A stretch of 64,000 nt of DNA from the NCBI GenBank assembly GCA_002256245.1, contig NKIU01000007.1, positions 62,001 through 126,000 on the forward strand, in the 5' to 3' direction. The notes beneath the pieces are model-generated. The model had not been told where the DNA came from and ran no database searches. It was given only the letters and a program-made list of their open reading frames with translations. The DNA comes from Pseudorhodobacter sp. PARRP1. Its GTDB lineage: Bacteria > Pseudomonadota > Alphaproteobacteria > Rhodobacterales > Rhodobacteraceae. The first letter of the stretch is position 1; each line of letters starts with the position of its first letter. Of the stretch, positions 1 to 8,816 are shown in pieces. The position numbers were made by a program, and so were the translations under genes.

Positions 1-1430
1 GCGTGCTGCACGACCGGGCGACGCTCGGCTGCGGGCAGGGGGCGGGGGGCGATGGGCGCGGGGATGTATTCGGCGGGGATGTGGTCGGGTTCGTAGACGT
101 CGTCGAACGCCACATCTTCGGCGAAATCCTCGGCTGCGTCGTCGTTGAGGGCGAAGCCGTTTTCCTCTGGCAGATCATAGGCTTGATCGTCGGCAGAGGG
201 TGCGAATGCGTTGTGCAGCGGGGCTGTGGGGGCAATCACCGGAGGCTCGATCCGCTGGAGCGGGCGGGTGTCGGCGATCAGCGGTTTCGGGCCGCGCGGG
301 CGTTGCAGGGGCGGCTCGCGGCGCTGGATGGCGGCGGCGAGGGGGGAAAGCTGCGCTTCGGGCGGGCGGGTGCGCGAGCGGATGGCATCGGAGATCCGCG
401 ATTTGATGCGGTCGTCAGACGGCATGTCGGCGTGATCGGCGGAATAGGCGAGGATCGGCTCGATCAGTTCGGGTTCGGGATCGACGGCGCGGCGCATCAG
501 GGCGGGCATCCGGGCCAGCAGGCCGAGTTTTTCGCGCGGGGGGGCGTATTGCGCGGCCTCGGCCAGCGGTTCGGCATAGCGGGCGTCGGCGCGCAGGGTG
601 CTGGGGCGACCGAAGGCGGCGGGGGCCTCGACGGCGGGTTCGGCGCGGTGGATCGGGGTGGCGGCGCGGTCTTCGCGCCAATCGGCGGGGGCGCGCAGGG
701 TGGCGTCGGGGTGGGCGGCTTCGGCGGCGGCGCGTTTGCGGCGGGCATGGATGGCGGCGGCCGCGCGGGTTGTGCCTTCGGCACCCTTGCCAGCCGCGCC
801 CAGCAGGATGGCATAGGTGGTGATCAGGCTGGTGATCAGAAAGCGGAAGGCGGCTTGGATTTCCGGGAAGTTGAAGCCGGTGACGAACAAAAGCAGGGCG
901 ATCATCGCGCCGCCCGACGCCAGCGAGATCAGTTTCAGCCCGATGGCCGAGGTGCCGGGGATGATGTTCATCAGCGCGCCCACCACGGTGTCGCCGAACA
1001 GACCGCCCATGCCAAAGCTGTGCACCCACATCGCCGAGGGCAGCAGCGTGGCGGCATAGACCGAGGCCATGGCGACGGCGATCACGGCGAAAACCATGCG
1101 CGAGATTGCCCGCTCGGCCCCGCGGTGCAGCACAAAGCGCAGGCCCCAAGCGGCGAGGATCAGCGGGATGGCCCAAGCGCCTTTGCCGCCGATGATCATC
1201 AGGGTGGAGGCGAGGGCTGCGCCAAAGCGGCCCAAGGTGTTGGCGGCGGGTTCATCGGTGGCGACCATCCAGCCGGGGTCTTCGGGTGAATAGCTGCCCA
1301 GCATCAGCAGGAAGGCGAAAGCGCCCAGGATCAGTGCGATGCCCAAAAGCTCGCGGCCCCGGCGTTCCAGCATGGCTGTGGTGCCTTGGTCGAGAAGCGG
1401 ATCGCGTTGCCGTGCTTGATAAGATGCCAT
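1..1430 (-). CDS. ftsK: DNA translocase FtsK, N-terminal part (cut by window edge)
   Basis: FtsK anchors at the division septum and pumps chromosomal DNA so that dimers are resolved by XerCD. Only the first 476 codons are inside the window; the motor domain with its Walker motifs and the DNA-reading gamma domain lie beyond the left edge. The ATG at 1430 opens MASYQARQRDPLL and is followed by several hydrophobic segments in the first 230 residues, as expected for the FtsK membrane anchor, with LGSYSPEDPGWM after the first helix, a phrase typical of alphaproteobacterial FtsK. The rest of the visible protein is a Pro/Ala/Arg/Glu-rich linker of low complexity. It starts 12 nt after the dapC stop on the same strand, so the two are probably cotranscribed. 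The identification rests on the anchor and linker pattern, since no motor motif is visible. Confidence 0.85.
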   Translation of the reverse strand, partial: MASYQARQRDPLLDQGTTAMLERRGRELLGIALILGAFAFLLMLGSYSPEDPGWMVATDEPAANTLGRFGAALASTLMIIGGKGAWAIPLILAAWGLRFVLHRGAERAISRMVFAVIAVAMASVYAATLLPSAMWVHSFGMGGLFGDTVVGALMNIIPGTSAIGLKLISLASGGAMIALLLFVTGFNFPEIQAAFRFLITSLITTYAILLGAAGKGAEGTTRAAAAIHARRKRAAAEAAHPDATLRAPADWREDRAATPIHRAEPAVEAPAAFGRPSTLRADARYAEPLAEAAQYAPPREKLGLLARMPALMRRAVDPEPELIEPILAYSADHADMPSDDRIKSRISDAIRSRTRPPEAQLSPLAAAIQRREPPLQRPRGPKPLIADTRPLQRIEPPVIAPTAPLHNAFAPSADDQAYDLPEENGFALNDDAAEDFAEDVAFDDVYEPDHIPAEYIPAPIAPRPLPAAERRPVVQH

Positions 1431-1442
1431 GATACCCTGTCC

Positions 1443-2621
1443 TCAACCGTAGAGGCAGTCGCGGAGTTGGATCAGCCCGCGCTGCATTTCTTCTTTGGGG
1501 GCCACGAGGGCGACCCGGATGTAACCTTTGCCGGGGTTTTCCCCGTTTGCGTCGCGCGAAAGGTAGGCTCCGGGCAGCACCCGGACGCCAGTTTCGCGCC
1601 ATGCTTTTAGCGCTGCTTGTTCGCCATCTTCGACGGGCAGCCAGAGGAAGAAGCCGCCTTCGGGGGTTTTGAAACCCTGAAGGCCTGCGAAAATCTGATC
1701 CGCTGCGTCAAATTTCGCGTGGTAGAGGGCGAGGGAGGTGGCGACGTGGGCGTCATCCTGCCAAGCGGCTTGCGAGACTTTCTGGATCGGCAGCGGCAGG
1801 GGTGCGCCTGCGAAGGAGCGCAGTTTGCGGATTTGCGCGATGCCTTTCGCCCCGCCCGCCACGAAGCCCGAGCGCAGGCCGGGCAGGTTGGAGCGTTTGG
1901 AGAGCGAGTGGAAGGTGAACACGCGCTCGGGGTCGGCCACGGTGGCTTGGGCCACTTCGAGGATGCCGGTGGGGGCGGTGTTGCGCCAGATCTCAGAGTA
2001 GCATTCATCGGCGAAGATGGTGAAATCGTGTTTCTCGGCCAGGGCCAGCAGGGTTTTCCAATACTCGGCGCTGGCGACGGCCCCTTGCGGGTTGGCGGGT
2101 GAGCAGATGTAGGCGATTGTCACGCGGTCGAGAATTTCGGTCGGCAGGCCTGCGTAATCGGGCAAAAAACCCGTGGCGGCGGTGGCGGGGACGTAGAGCG
2201 GCTCGGCCCCGACGGTGACGGCGGCGACGGCATAGACTTGGTAAAACGGGTTCGGCATCAAGACGATGGGCTGTTTGCCGTTCTTGGCCTCGGGGCTAAG
2301 GGCGATGCAGGCGTTATAAAGTCCCTCGCGGGTGCCGTTCAGCACCATCAGTTGATCTTGCGCGATCTGTGCGCCGTAGCGGCGGGCGATCCAGCCGGAA
2401 ATCGCCGCCAGCAATTCGGGCGTGCCGTCGTTGGCGGGGTAAACCGCGAAGTCATTGATGCTGGCCGCCATGATGGGGGCGACAAAATCGGGAATCGGGT
2501 GGCGGGGTTCGCCGATGGTCATGGAAATGGTCTCGCCGCCGGGCGCATATGCGTCCAGAAGCTTCCGCAAACGCGGAAACGCATAATCCGGCAGGTTCGA
2601 AAACCGCTTGGGAAACGCCAT
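1443..2621 (-). CDS. dapC: Aminotransferase class I/II, probable succinyldiaminopimelate transaminase
   Basis: A 392-residue PLP enzyme of the fold-type I aminotransferases. Visible landmarks are N177 in SPANPQG, D205 in FADECYSE, the Schiff-base lysine K242 in SLSKRSNLPGLRSG and the carboxylate-binding arginine R250 in the same motif. The SLSKRSNLPG signature is that of DapC-type N-succinyldiaminopimelate aminotransferases, which supply meso-diaminopimelate for lysine and peptidoglycan; lysA is also in this window at 54827-56092. The start at 2621 gives the normal family length. ftsK follows 12 nt downstream. The exact substrate cannot be proved from sequence, because closely related enzymes act on alanine or aspartate. 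Confidence 0.83.
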   Translation of the reverse strand: MAFPKRFSNLPDYAFPRLRKLLDAYAPGGETISMTIGEPRHPIPDFVAPIMAASINDFAVYPANDGTPELLAAISGWIARRYGAQIAQDQLMVLNGTREGLYNACIALSPEAKNGKQPIVLMPNPFYQVYAVAAVTVGAEPLYVPATAATGFLPDYAGLPTEILDRVTIAYICSPANPQGAVASAEYWKTLLALAEKHDFTIFADECYSEIWRNTAPTGILEVAQATVADPERVFTFHSLSKRSNLPGLRSGFVAGGAKGIAQIRKLRSFAGAPLPLPIQKVSQAAWQDDAHVATSLALYHAKFDAADQIFAGLQGFKTPEGGFFLWLPVEDGEQAALKAWRETGVRVLPGAYLSRDANGENPGKGYIRVALVAPKEEMQRGLIQLRDCLYG

Positions 2622-3004
2622 TACTGCCTCATCTCAGGGTCATATCGCCCCGTTCATTGCCACGATAACCAGATCATGCGGGCGCGTCCAGAAAAACCCA
2701 TATGGGATATGGGCTTGGTGGGCGGAGTTGTGGCTTTTGGATCGGTTTGGGGAAAACAACAGCTTCAAGTCGGGCGGAACAGAAAACGCATTGCGTTTTC
2801 CCGCCCGTGCGGAGGGGGTTGCCGCACAATCCGCTCCGCCTGCGATCACGAGAGGCCGGTGCCTGCCCCCGGTGGGCGAGAAGCGCCCGCCGATGGCGGG
2901 GCGGGCGCTGGCCGGGCCATGGAGGCCCGGCGGTTTGTGCGGAAACGGCAGCACATGGCGAAGGCGATGGCCTTCGCCAGATTGCTGGAGCGGATGAAAA
3001 GGTG
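2622..3004. other. Intergenic gap without a convincing gene
   Basis: 383 bases lie between the dapC start and the amidase stop. The short frames here on both strands have no recognisable domain or convincing ribosome site. The only structure seen is the interrupted hairpin at 2771-2807. The promoter of dapC-ftsK should lie in the left part. Confidence 0.6.
2771..2807 (-). terminator. Long interrupted hairpin, possible terminator of the amidase transcript
   Basis: CGGGCGG (2771-2777) pairs with CCGCCCG (2801-2807). Inside it GAAAACGC (2782-2789) pairs with GCGTTTTC (2793-2800) around a 3-nt loop, with AACA (2778-2781) bulged on one side. It lies about 200 nt downstream of the amidase stop in that gene's reading direction. 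There is no clear T-run, so termination is a guess. Confidence 0.4.
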
Positions 3005-4336
3005 TCAGACCAGCGCGCGTTCGGCAGCGTCACCCAAGCGCAGCAGGCGTTCTTCCTCGCCGGGGCCTGCCATGAAACTGATGCCGCAAGACGGTTGCGC
3101 GGTGGGCAGGGTCAGCGCGCACAGCCCCATCAGGTTGCCGATGCGGGTGTTGCGCAGGGCCAACAGGTTTTCGCTGACATAATAGGCGTCGTCGGTCATC
3201 AACCGATGCGCGTTGGGCGGCAGGATGGGGGACGTGGGCAGCACAACCGCATCATATCCGGCGGTTTTCTCGGCCCAGATCTGGCGGATGTCGTGCAAGC
3301 GCCGCCAAGCGGCCACGTAATCGGCGGCAGAGATGCTGGCACCGCTGCGGAAACGCTCCAGAATGCGGGGGAACATCTTTTCGGGCGCGGCTTCGATGGT
3401 TTTGGCCCAGATTCCATAGGCTTCGGCAGTGAACAGGATGCCCGCAAGCGCCATCGCCTCGGAGACTTCGGGCAGATCAAGCTGGGTGATCTGCGCGCCT
3501 GCACGGCCAAGGCGGCCAAGCGCGTCTTCAAAACCAGCGGCGGGGCGGGGGCGCAGATCGTCGAGGGCGACGGTGTTCAGCACGGCCAGCCGCGCGTTCG
3601 TCAGGCTGCTGCCCGCCAGATCGGCGGCCTTGCCCGAGTCGAGGGCCGCAAGAAGATGCGCGCAATCCTCAACCGAATGGGCCAGCGGGCCGATGGTGTC
3701 GAATTTCTCGCACAGCGGCACCGCACCTGTCAGCGGCAGGCGGCCATGCGCGGTTTTCAGGCCGACCAGATCGTTCCACGCGGCAGGGATGCGCACGGAA
3801 CCGCCGGTATCCGAGCCGATGGCGGCGGGGGCAAGGCCAAAGGCGACCGAGGCCGCGCCGCCCGAGGTCGATCCGCCCGCAACCGCCTGATCGTCATTGA
3901 TGCAGGGCGGCGTGGCGGTGACGGGGTTCAGCCCAAGGCCCGAGAACGCCAGTTCGGACATATGGGTTTTGCCAAGGCAAGCAAGGCCTTGGCGGGTGGC
4001 AGATTCCAGCACCGTGGCGTCTTTCAGGGGGGTGCGGCCCTTCAGCAGCGCGGAGCCTGCTTCGGTTTCAATGTCGGCGGAATCAAACAGGTCTTTCCAA
4101 CTGATCGGCACGCCATCCAGCAATCCCCGGCGCAGGCCGGATTTGGCGCGGGCGGCGGCCCCCATCGCCTCGCCCCGCGCACGGGTGGGGGTGGGGCGGG
4201 CGTAGATGCGGGTGGAATGTTCGTGGATGGCGATTTTTTCCAGAAAAAACTCGGTCAACTCCACCGGGTTGATGCGGCCTTTGCCGATTTCGCGCCCCAG
4301 ATCGGCGGCGGTCATGTTGGACCAGGTTTTGCTCAT
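3005..4336 (-). CDS. Amidase, amidase-signature family
   Basis: A 443-residue serine amidase that hydrolyses a carboxamide in the cytoplasm; the physiological substrate is not evident. The amidase-signature triad is complete: K81 in GVPISWKDLFD, cis-serine S156 in GGSTSGGAASVAFG and nucleophile S180 in GSDTGGSVRIPAAW. The spacings (75 and 24 residues) equal those of characterised family members. The chosen ATG at 4336 has GGAGG a few bases upstream; the frame stays open further upstream but over sequence with no family similarity. It is divergent from the UbiH gene, whose start is 75 bp away. It lacks the neighbours expected of GatA (gatB, gatC), so it is a free-standing amidase. Confidence 0.85.
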   Translation of the reverse strand: MSKTWSNMTAADLGREIGKGRINPVELTEFFLEKIAIHEHSTRIYARPTPTRARGEAMGAAARAKSGLRRGLLDGVPISWKDLFDSADIETEAGSALLKGRTPLKDATVLESATRQGLACLGKTHMSELAFSGLGLNPVTATPPCINDDQAVAGGSTSGGAASVAFGLAPAAIGSDTGGSVRIPAAWNDLVGLKTAHGRLPLTGAVPLCEKFDTIGPLAHSVEDCAHLLAALDSGKAADLAGSSLTNARLAVLNTVALDDLRPRPAAGFEDALGRLGRAGAQITQLDLPEVSEAMALAGILFTAEAYGIWAKTIEAAPEKMFPRILERFRSGASISAADYVAAWRRLHDIRQIWAEKTAGYDAVVLPTSPILPPNAHRLMTDDAYYVSENLLALRNTRIGNLMGLCALTLPTAQPSCGISFMAGPGEEERLLRLGDAAERALV

Positions 4337-4411
4337 ATGCGCCTCCGTTTTCGGCAGGGTAGCGGCAAGGCGGCGCATGGACAATGGCGTTGGTTGGGCC
4401 ATATTTGTGGC

Positions 4412-5638
4412 ATGGAAAAAGATGCTGACATCGTGATCGTGGGCGGGGGCTTGAATGGCCCGGCCTTGGGCGTGGCTTTGGCGCGGGCGGGGCTGCGGGT
4501 GGTGGTGGTCGATGCGCGGCCAGCGCAGGCGCGGGCCGAGGTGGGGTTTGACGGGCGGGCCTATGCGCTGGCGGTGGCGTCGAAGCGTCTGCTTGAGGTG
4601 ATCGGGGTTTGGCCGCGGCTGGAGGGGCGGGTGCAGCCGATCTTGCAGATCAAGGCAAGCGATGGGGTGGCGGGGCAGGGGCCTGCGCCGTTTTTCCTGA
4701 CCTTTGATCATGCCGAGATGGAAGAGGGCCCAATGGGGTTCATGGCCGAGGATCGGCTGCTGTATGCGGCGTTTCTGGGGGCGATGGCGGATGCCGGGGT
4801 GACGCTGATTTCCGGTGAAGTGGTGGTTTCTCAGACGGTTACAGGCCAGGGGGTGGAGGTTGTTCTCGCCTCGGGTCGCGTTGTGCGGGCGCGTGTTCTG
4901 GTGGGCTGCGATGGGCGCGCGTCTGGGGTTGCCGCGCGTGCGGGGATCGGGCGGACGGGCTGGGGATACGGGCAGACGGCGCTGGTGACGGCTATCCGGC
5001 ATGAAAAGCACCATCAGGGGATCGCGCAGCAGTTCTTCATGCCGTCGGGGCCCTTGGCGATTTTGCCGCTGGTGGGGGGGCATCATTCCTCGATCGTGTG
5101 GAGTGAGACGGAGGCGCAGGCGGCGGCGGTGCAGGCTTTGCCCGATGCGGAGTATCTGGAGGCGTTGCGGCCCCGGTTTGGCGATTTTCTGGGAGAAATT
5201 GCGCTAGCGGGAGAGCGGTTTACTTATCCGTTAAGCCTGACGCTGGCGAACAGTTTCGTGGCCCCCCGCGTGGCTTTGGTGGGCGACGCGGCGCATGGGG
5301 TGCATCCGATTGCGGGGCAGGGGTTGAATCTGGGCCTGCGCGATGTGGGGGCGCTGGCCGAGGTTTTGATCGAGGCTGTGCGGCGGGGCGAGGATATTGG
5401 GGCGGCTGACGTGCTGGAGCGGTATCAGCGCTGGCGGCGGTTTGACAATATGGCGCTGGCCTTGGGGATGGATGGGGTGAACCGGTTGTTCTCGAACGAC
5501 AATCCGGTGCTGCGGATGGGGCGTGATTTAGGGATGGGTCTGGTGAACGCGGTGCCGGGATTGCGGCGGAGGTTCATGCGGCAGGCGGCCGGGTTGTCGG
5601 GCGAGGTGCCGAAGTTGCTGAGGGGAGTGGAGGTTTGA
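4412..5638 (+). CDS. UbiH/UbiF-type FAD-dependent hydroxylase
   Basis: A 408-residue flavin monooxygenase of the UbiH/UbiF/VisC/COQ6 family, which hydroxylates the aromatic ring of ubiquinone precursors at the membrane. The N-terminus holds the Rossmann FAD motif VIVGGGLNGPALG, the middle has the DG-type motif VGCDGRASGVAARAG, and the C-terminal half has the second FAD motif ALVGDAAHGVHPIAGQGLNLGLRD, here split by position only. These three elements in this order define the family. The ATG at 4412 was chosen because the first FAD motif begins right after it; the upstream extension of the frame is antisense to the amidase. Which ring position is hydroxylated cannot be told. Confidence 0.85.
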   Translation: MEKDADIVIVGGGLNGPALGVALARAGLRVVVVDARPAQARAEVGFDGRAYALAVASKRLLEVIGVWPRLEGRVQPILQIKASDGVAGQGPAPFFLTFDHAEMEEGPMGFMAEDRLLYAAFLGAMADAGVTLISGEVVVSQTVTGQGVEVVLASGRVVRARVLVGCDGRASGVAARAGIGRTGWGYGQTALVTAIRHEKHHQGIAQQFFMPSGPLAILPLVGGHHSSIVWSETEAQAAAVQALPDAEYLEALRPRFGDFLGEIALAGERFTYPLSLTLANSFVAPRVALVGDAAHGVHPIAGQGLNLGLRDVGALAEVLIEAVRRGEDIGAADVLERYQRWRRFDNMALALGMDGVNRLFSNDNPVLRMGRDLGMGLVNAVPGLRRRFMRQAAGLSGEVPKLLRGVEV

Positions 5639-5714
5639 AAGGAGTGTGGTCATTTAACAAGATTTGGAGAGTTCTAATTGGCCACCGCTGCGGCTGCGTC
5701 ACTGGTTTTCCACG

Positions 5715-6071
5715 ATGATCAAAGATGAAGACACCGTGTTCGACATTCTTGAGGCGCTGCCATTGATCGAATTGCGACAGCAGATGAAAATTGGCTGTCG
5801 TGGGATATACTTTAAATTGTTTGGGCAGGACATTTCCGAAGCGCAGTATGACTTTTCCCATCCAGCCGAATCTGCGGCAAAGGAGTTGAAATGGCGGCAT
5901 ATACTGCGAAACAGTCTGGTAACCACATGGAAAGATAGTCAGAATCTGCGAATTGACGACACAGATGATCTCTTCGAGGAGATTTTGATGATTGGTGAGA
6001 ACCTTGAAAATTCTGGGTACGAGGATGTTGAATCGCTTGCACTTCTGTCAGAGTTTTTGAAATCGGCTTAG
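5715..6071 (+). CDS. Hypothetical protein, GC-poor orphan
   Basis: About 118 residues, mixed helical and rich in acidic residues, with no recognised domain, signal peptide or membrane segment. Base composition is clearly lower in G+C than the flanking genes, with many A/T-ending codons, which suggests recent acquisition. A TTG at 5664 would add 17 residues in the same frame; neither start has a convincing ribosome site, so the N-terminus is uncertain. The gene sits alone between ubiH and the convergent Trm112-like gene. I do not recognise a function. Confidence 0.5.
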   Translation: MIKDEDTVFDILEALPLIELRQQMKIGCRGIYFKLFGQDISEAQYDFSHPAESAAKELKWRHILRNSLVTTWKDSQNLRIDDTDDLFEEILMIGENLENSGYEDVESLALLSEFLKSA

Positions 6072-6153
6072 TCGCGATAGGCAGCGGAAGAGTGCATTGA
6101 CGCGAGGCGTGAAGGACGAGGTTCTTGAAAGTGGTTTCAAACTAAGTAGCGCC

Positions 6154-6336
6154 TCACTCCACCGCTCTTGCCTCACTCACCAGCATGATCGGTATCCCGT
6201 CCCGGATCGGAAACGCCAGATGGGCGGCTTTTGAGATCAGCTCCATCTTTTCCGCGTCATAGGTCAGCACGGCTTGCGTCACTGGGCAGACCAGCGCCTC
6301 TAACATGCGGCGGTCGTGGGGGGGGGTGTCGGTCAT
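6154..6336 (-). CDS. Trm112-like small protein
   Basis: A 60-residue protein of the Trm112/YcaR family, recognised by the pattern [16 protein letters not shown] near the N-terminus and [20 protein letters not shown] at the C-terminus. Eukaryotic Trm112 activates several methyltransferases; the bacterial proteins are small zinc-ribbon-like relatives with poorly known partners. Only one of the usual cysteines remains, so metal binding is doubtful. Its ATG overlaps the stop of the upstream LON-domain gene by 4 bp, so the two are translationally coupled, an arrangement I associate with this family. Confidence 0.85.
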   Translation of the reverse strand: MTDTPPHDRRMLEALVCPVTQAVLTYDAEKMELISKAAHLAFPIRDGIPIMLVSEARAVE

Positions 6337-6974
6337 TGCAAGGTCTCATCGCGGCCATCCGAGTGGAGGGCGATTTCTAGCAGGGTGACGAGGGTTTCGC
6401 GGCGGGTGACGAGCGATGGCGCTTCCAGCAGCGCCTGTTTGTCTTCGGGCGCGAAGGGCAGCAGCATCGACAGCGAGTTGATCAGCAGTTCGGTGTCGGC
6501 GGCTTTGATGCCGCTCCAATCCGTGCCGAGATCGCGGGTGGCGAAATAGCGGGCGAGCAGGGCGAGGAAGGGCTCGCGGTCAAACTCCTTGTCGCTTTCC
6601 TCGCGGCCCAGATCGCGGGCGAAGGGTTGCCAATCAATATGGGCGCGGCGGTAGGGGGTGAAGCCTTCGACCTCGGCGCGCAGGCGGAAGCGCGAGATGC
6701 CGGTGAGGGTGATCATATAGCGGTGGTCTTCGGTTTCGGAAAACCCGGTCAGACGGCCCGCGCAGCCGATGGCAGACAGGCGCTTTTCGCCATTCGGGCC
6801 TTCGCGCGGCTGGATCATGCCGATCAGCCGATGCGGGGTTTTCATGCAATCTTCCAGCATCGCCAGATAGCGCGGCTCGAATATATGCAGCGGCAGGCGG
6901 GCGCGCGGCAGCAGCAGCGCACCCGGCAGCGGGAAGATGGCGAGGGTATCGGGCAGGTCGGTTTGCTTCATCAT
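6333..6974 (-). CDS. LON substrate-binding-domain protein
   Basis: 213 residues with the N-terminal substrate-recognition domain of Lon protease ([20 protein letters not shown] and [10 protein letters not shown]) but no ATPase or protease domain. Stand-alone LON-domain proteins of this size are common in alphaproteobacteria; their role is not established. MM at the start gives two neighbouring ATGs (6974 and 6971), with GAGGG just upstream fitting the second slightly better. The 4-bp overlap with the Trm112-like gene and the short gap to the CnoX gene on the same strand suggest a cnoX - LON - Trm112 transcription unit. Confidence 0.88.
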   Translation of the reverse strand: MMKQTDLPDTLAIFPLPGALLLPRARLPLHIFEPRYLAMLEDCMKTPHRLIGMIQPREGPNGEKRLSAIGCAGRLTGFSETEDHRYMITLTGISRFRLRAEVEGFTPYRRAHIDWQPFARDLGREESDKEFDREPFLALLARYFATRDLGTDWSGIKAADTELLINSLSMLLPFAPEDKQALLEAPSLVTRRETLVTLLEIALHSDGRDETLQ

Positions 6975-7000
6975 ACCCTCTAGCTAGTGTGCCATTGCGA

Positions 7001-7906
7001 TTAGGCAAAGATCATCGACGACAGGCGGCGACGGCCTGCCAGCACGATGGGGTCTTGCGGCTTCAGCGCCTCGAAGATGGTGAAAAGCTGGGTGCGGGCG
7101 GCGTTGTTGTTCCACTCGCGGTCCAGCTTGAACAGATCAAGCAGGGTGCTGACGGCTTCTTCCACCTTGCCATTGGCGTATTGCGCGGTGGCAAGGTCGA
7201 ACAGGATCTGCGGGTTTTTCGGATCGGCGGCATGGGCTGCGCGCAGATCATCCTCGGGGCCAGCCGAGGCGGCCTGGCGGGCAAGGTCGAGCATGGCGCG
7301 GGTGGCCTCAACCTCTTTGGCCTTGGCGAGCGGGCCGGGGGCGGTGGTGATCAGGGTCTCGGCCAGATCAAGATCGCCAAGCGCCAGATGCGCGCGGATC
7401 AGGCCCGCGTAGGCGACGGCGTTTTCGGGCTCTTCCTCCAGGATGGCGGTGAAGGTTTCCACGGCGTCGGCGTAGTCGCCATCCTCGAGCATCGTCTCGG
7501 CGGCGGCGATGGCATCGGCAAGGCCATTGTCAGGCTCTGGCCCCATGGAGGCGAGTTTATCGACAAAGCGCTTGAGGTCGGATGCCGGGATATTGCCCTG
7601 GAAGGCATCAACCGGCTGGCCCTGGAAGAAGGCAAACACGGTCGGGATCGACTGGATGCGCAACTGGGCGGCGACGGCCTGATTTTCATCGACGTTGATT
7701 TTCACCATCCGCACGCGGCCTTTGGCGGCGGTGACGGCGGCTTCCAACGCGGGGCCGAGGGTTTTGCAGGGGCCACACCAAGGCGCCCAGAAATCGACGA
7801 TGACGGGCACGGTTTGTGACGCCTCGATCACGTCTTGCATGAAGGTGGCTTCCGATCCGTCGATGATCAGATCGGAGGTGGGGGCGGGTGCTGGGGTGCC
7901 GAACAT
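7001..7906 (-). CDS. cnoX: Co-chaperone CnoX/YbbN, thioredoxin plus TPR
   Basis: 301 residues: a thioredoxin fold (about 15-125) followed by TPR-like helices (about 140-301). The active site is WCGPC with C44 and C47. CnoX is a holdase that protects clients from oxidation and passes them to GroEL or DnaK; E. coli CnoX lacks the redox CxxC, whereas alphaproteobacterial members such as this one keep it and are likely redox-active. The ATG at 7906 opens MFGTPAPAPTSDLIID, the usual N-terminus of the group; the longer open frame upstream overlaps the divergent hydrolase gene and is not real. Its stop is 26 bp before the LON-domain gene. Confidence 0.9.
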   Translation of the reverse strand: MFGTPAPAPTSDLIIDGSEATFMQDVIEASQTVPVIVDFWAPWCGPCKTLGPALEAAVTAAKGRVRMVKINVDENQAVAAQLRIQSIPTVFAFFQGQPVDAFQGNIPASDLKRFVDKLASMGPEPDNGLADAIAAAETMLEDGDYADAVETFTAILEEEPENAVAYAGLIRAHLALGDLDLAETLITTAPGPLAKAKEVEATRAMLDLARQAASAGPEDDLRAAHAADPKNPQILFDLATAQYANGKVEEAVSTLLDLFKLDREWNNNAARTQLFTIFEALKPQDPIVLAGRRRLSSMIFA

Positions 7907-8014
7907 GGTAAGCCTCTGGATCGTGGGTTGGCGTATATATGGGGGGCGGGGGGCGAAAGGGGAAGGGGGTTTACGCTGTGGCGCGGGCTGCGTAGCGTGG
8001 TGCAAAATGGGGGG

Positions 8015-8653
8015 ATGATGATGCCGGTTGTGATGTGCTTTGGCGACAGTAACACGCATGGAACGCCGCCGATTGTCGATCTGGCGCGGTATGAGCGGTA
8101 TGGGGTGGGGGTGCGCTGGCCTTCCCGCGTGCAGGCGGCTTTGGGCTGGGAAGTGATCGAGGAGGGGCTGCCGGGGCGGACGGCGCAGTTTGATGATCCG
8201 ATCATGGGCGCGCATATGAACGGGCAGGCGGGGCTGAAGATCGCGCTGGAAAGCCACGGGCCGCTGGATGTGCTGGTGCTGATGCTGGGCACCAATGACG
8301 TGAAGGCGCGGTTCACCGCGACGCCGCAGGCGGTGGTGGGCGGTATCGCGGGCCTGCTGGACGTAGCCCAGCATCGGGTGATGCAAGAGCGGCATGGCGG
8401 GTTCAGGATTTTGCTGGTTTGCCCGACTCCGGTGGTCGAGGTTGGCCCGATTAGGCATGAATTCTGGGGCGGCGCTGCGCGCTCGCAGGCTTTGGCGCCG
8501 ATGTATGCGGCTTTGGCTGCGGCGCGCGGAGTGGAATTTCTGGATGCGGGGCAGGTGATTAAAGTCAGCCCGTTGGATGGGGTCCATTTTGATCAGGGCG
8601 AGCATGCCAAGCTGGCAGAGGCCGTCACTGCAAAGCTGCGGCCGATGATTTGA
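8015..8653 (+). CDS. SGNH/GDSL hydrolase, arylesterase-like
   Basis: 212 residues with all SGNH blocks: nucleophile S12 in FGDSNTHG, G in EEGLPGRT, N94 in LGTNDVKARF, and the D188-H191 pair in LDGVHFD. Such enzymes deacylate small esters or acylated sugars. No signal peptide is visible, so it acts in the cytoplasm. Three consecutive ATGs (8015, 8018, 8021) follow a GGGGGG run that can serve as ribosome site. It is divergent from cnoX and lies next to the exopolysaccharide locus, which makes a sugar-deacetylase role possible but unproven. Confidence 0.82.
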   Translation: MMMPVVMCFGDSNTHGTPPIVDLARYERYGVGVRWPSRVQAALGWEVIEEGLPGRTAQFDDPIMGAHMNGQAGLKIALESHGPLDVLVLMLGTNDVKARFTATPQAVVGGIAGLLDVAQHRVMQERHGGFRILLVCPTPVVEVGPIRHEFWGGAARSQALAPMYAALAAARGVEFLDAGQVIKVSPLDGVHFDQGEHAKLAEAVTAKLRPMI

Positions 8654-8659
8654 GCCATG

Positions 8660-8747
8660 GTTTCATCCGTTCTTAAATATCCCCGCCGGAGGCATCCGAC
8701 ATTGGTGGCAGAAGCCTCCGGCGGGGATATTTAAGAACGGATGAAAC
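8660..8747. repeat. Perfect 34-bp inverted repeat between convergent genes
   Basis: The left arm 8660-8693 and right arm 8714-8747 are exact reverse complements over 34 bp, separated by a 20-nt loop. Each arm carries the core CCTCCGGCGGGGATATTT (or its complement). It lies between the SGNH hydrolase and the convergent glycosyltransferase, so it may end both transcripts. A related, degenerate unit is at 51736-51780. Confidence 0.9.
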
Positions 8748-8816
8748 GCTCAAAGCAGCCAAGACCCGAAGGGGCGAGGCTGCCGGGGCGGGACGCAAAT
8801 TTTAATCTTGTTTGAT

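Noticed and set aside
3-1289. 428-codon plus-strand frame at the left edge
   Set aside because: Gly/Arg-rich shadow of ftsK; the real frame runs on the minus strand from 1430 and is open to the window edge.
2702-4411. Long plus-strand open frame in front of the UbiH-type gene
   Set aside because: It is antisense to the amidase, which has a complete catalytic triad and a good ribosome site; the extra protein has no domain and is low-complexity Gly/Arg/Ala.
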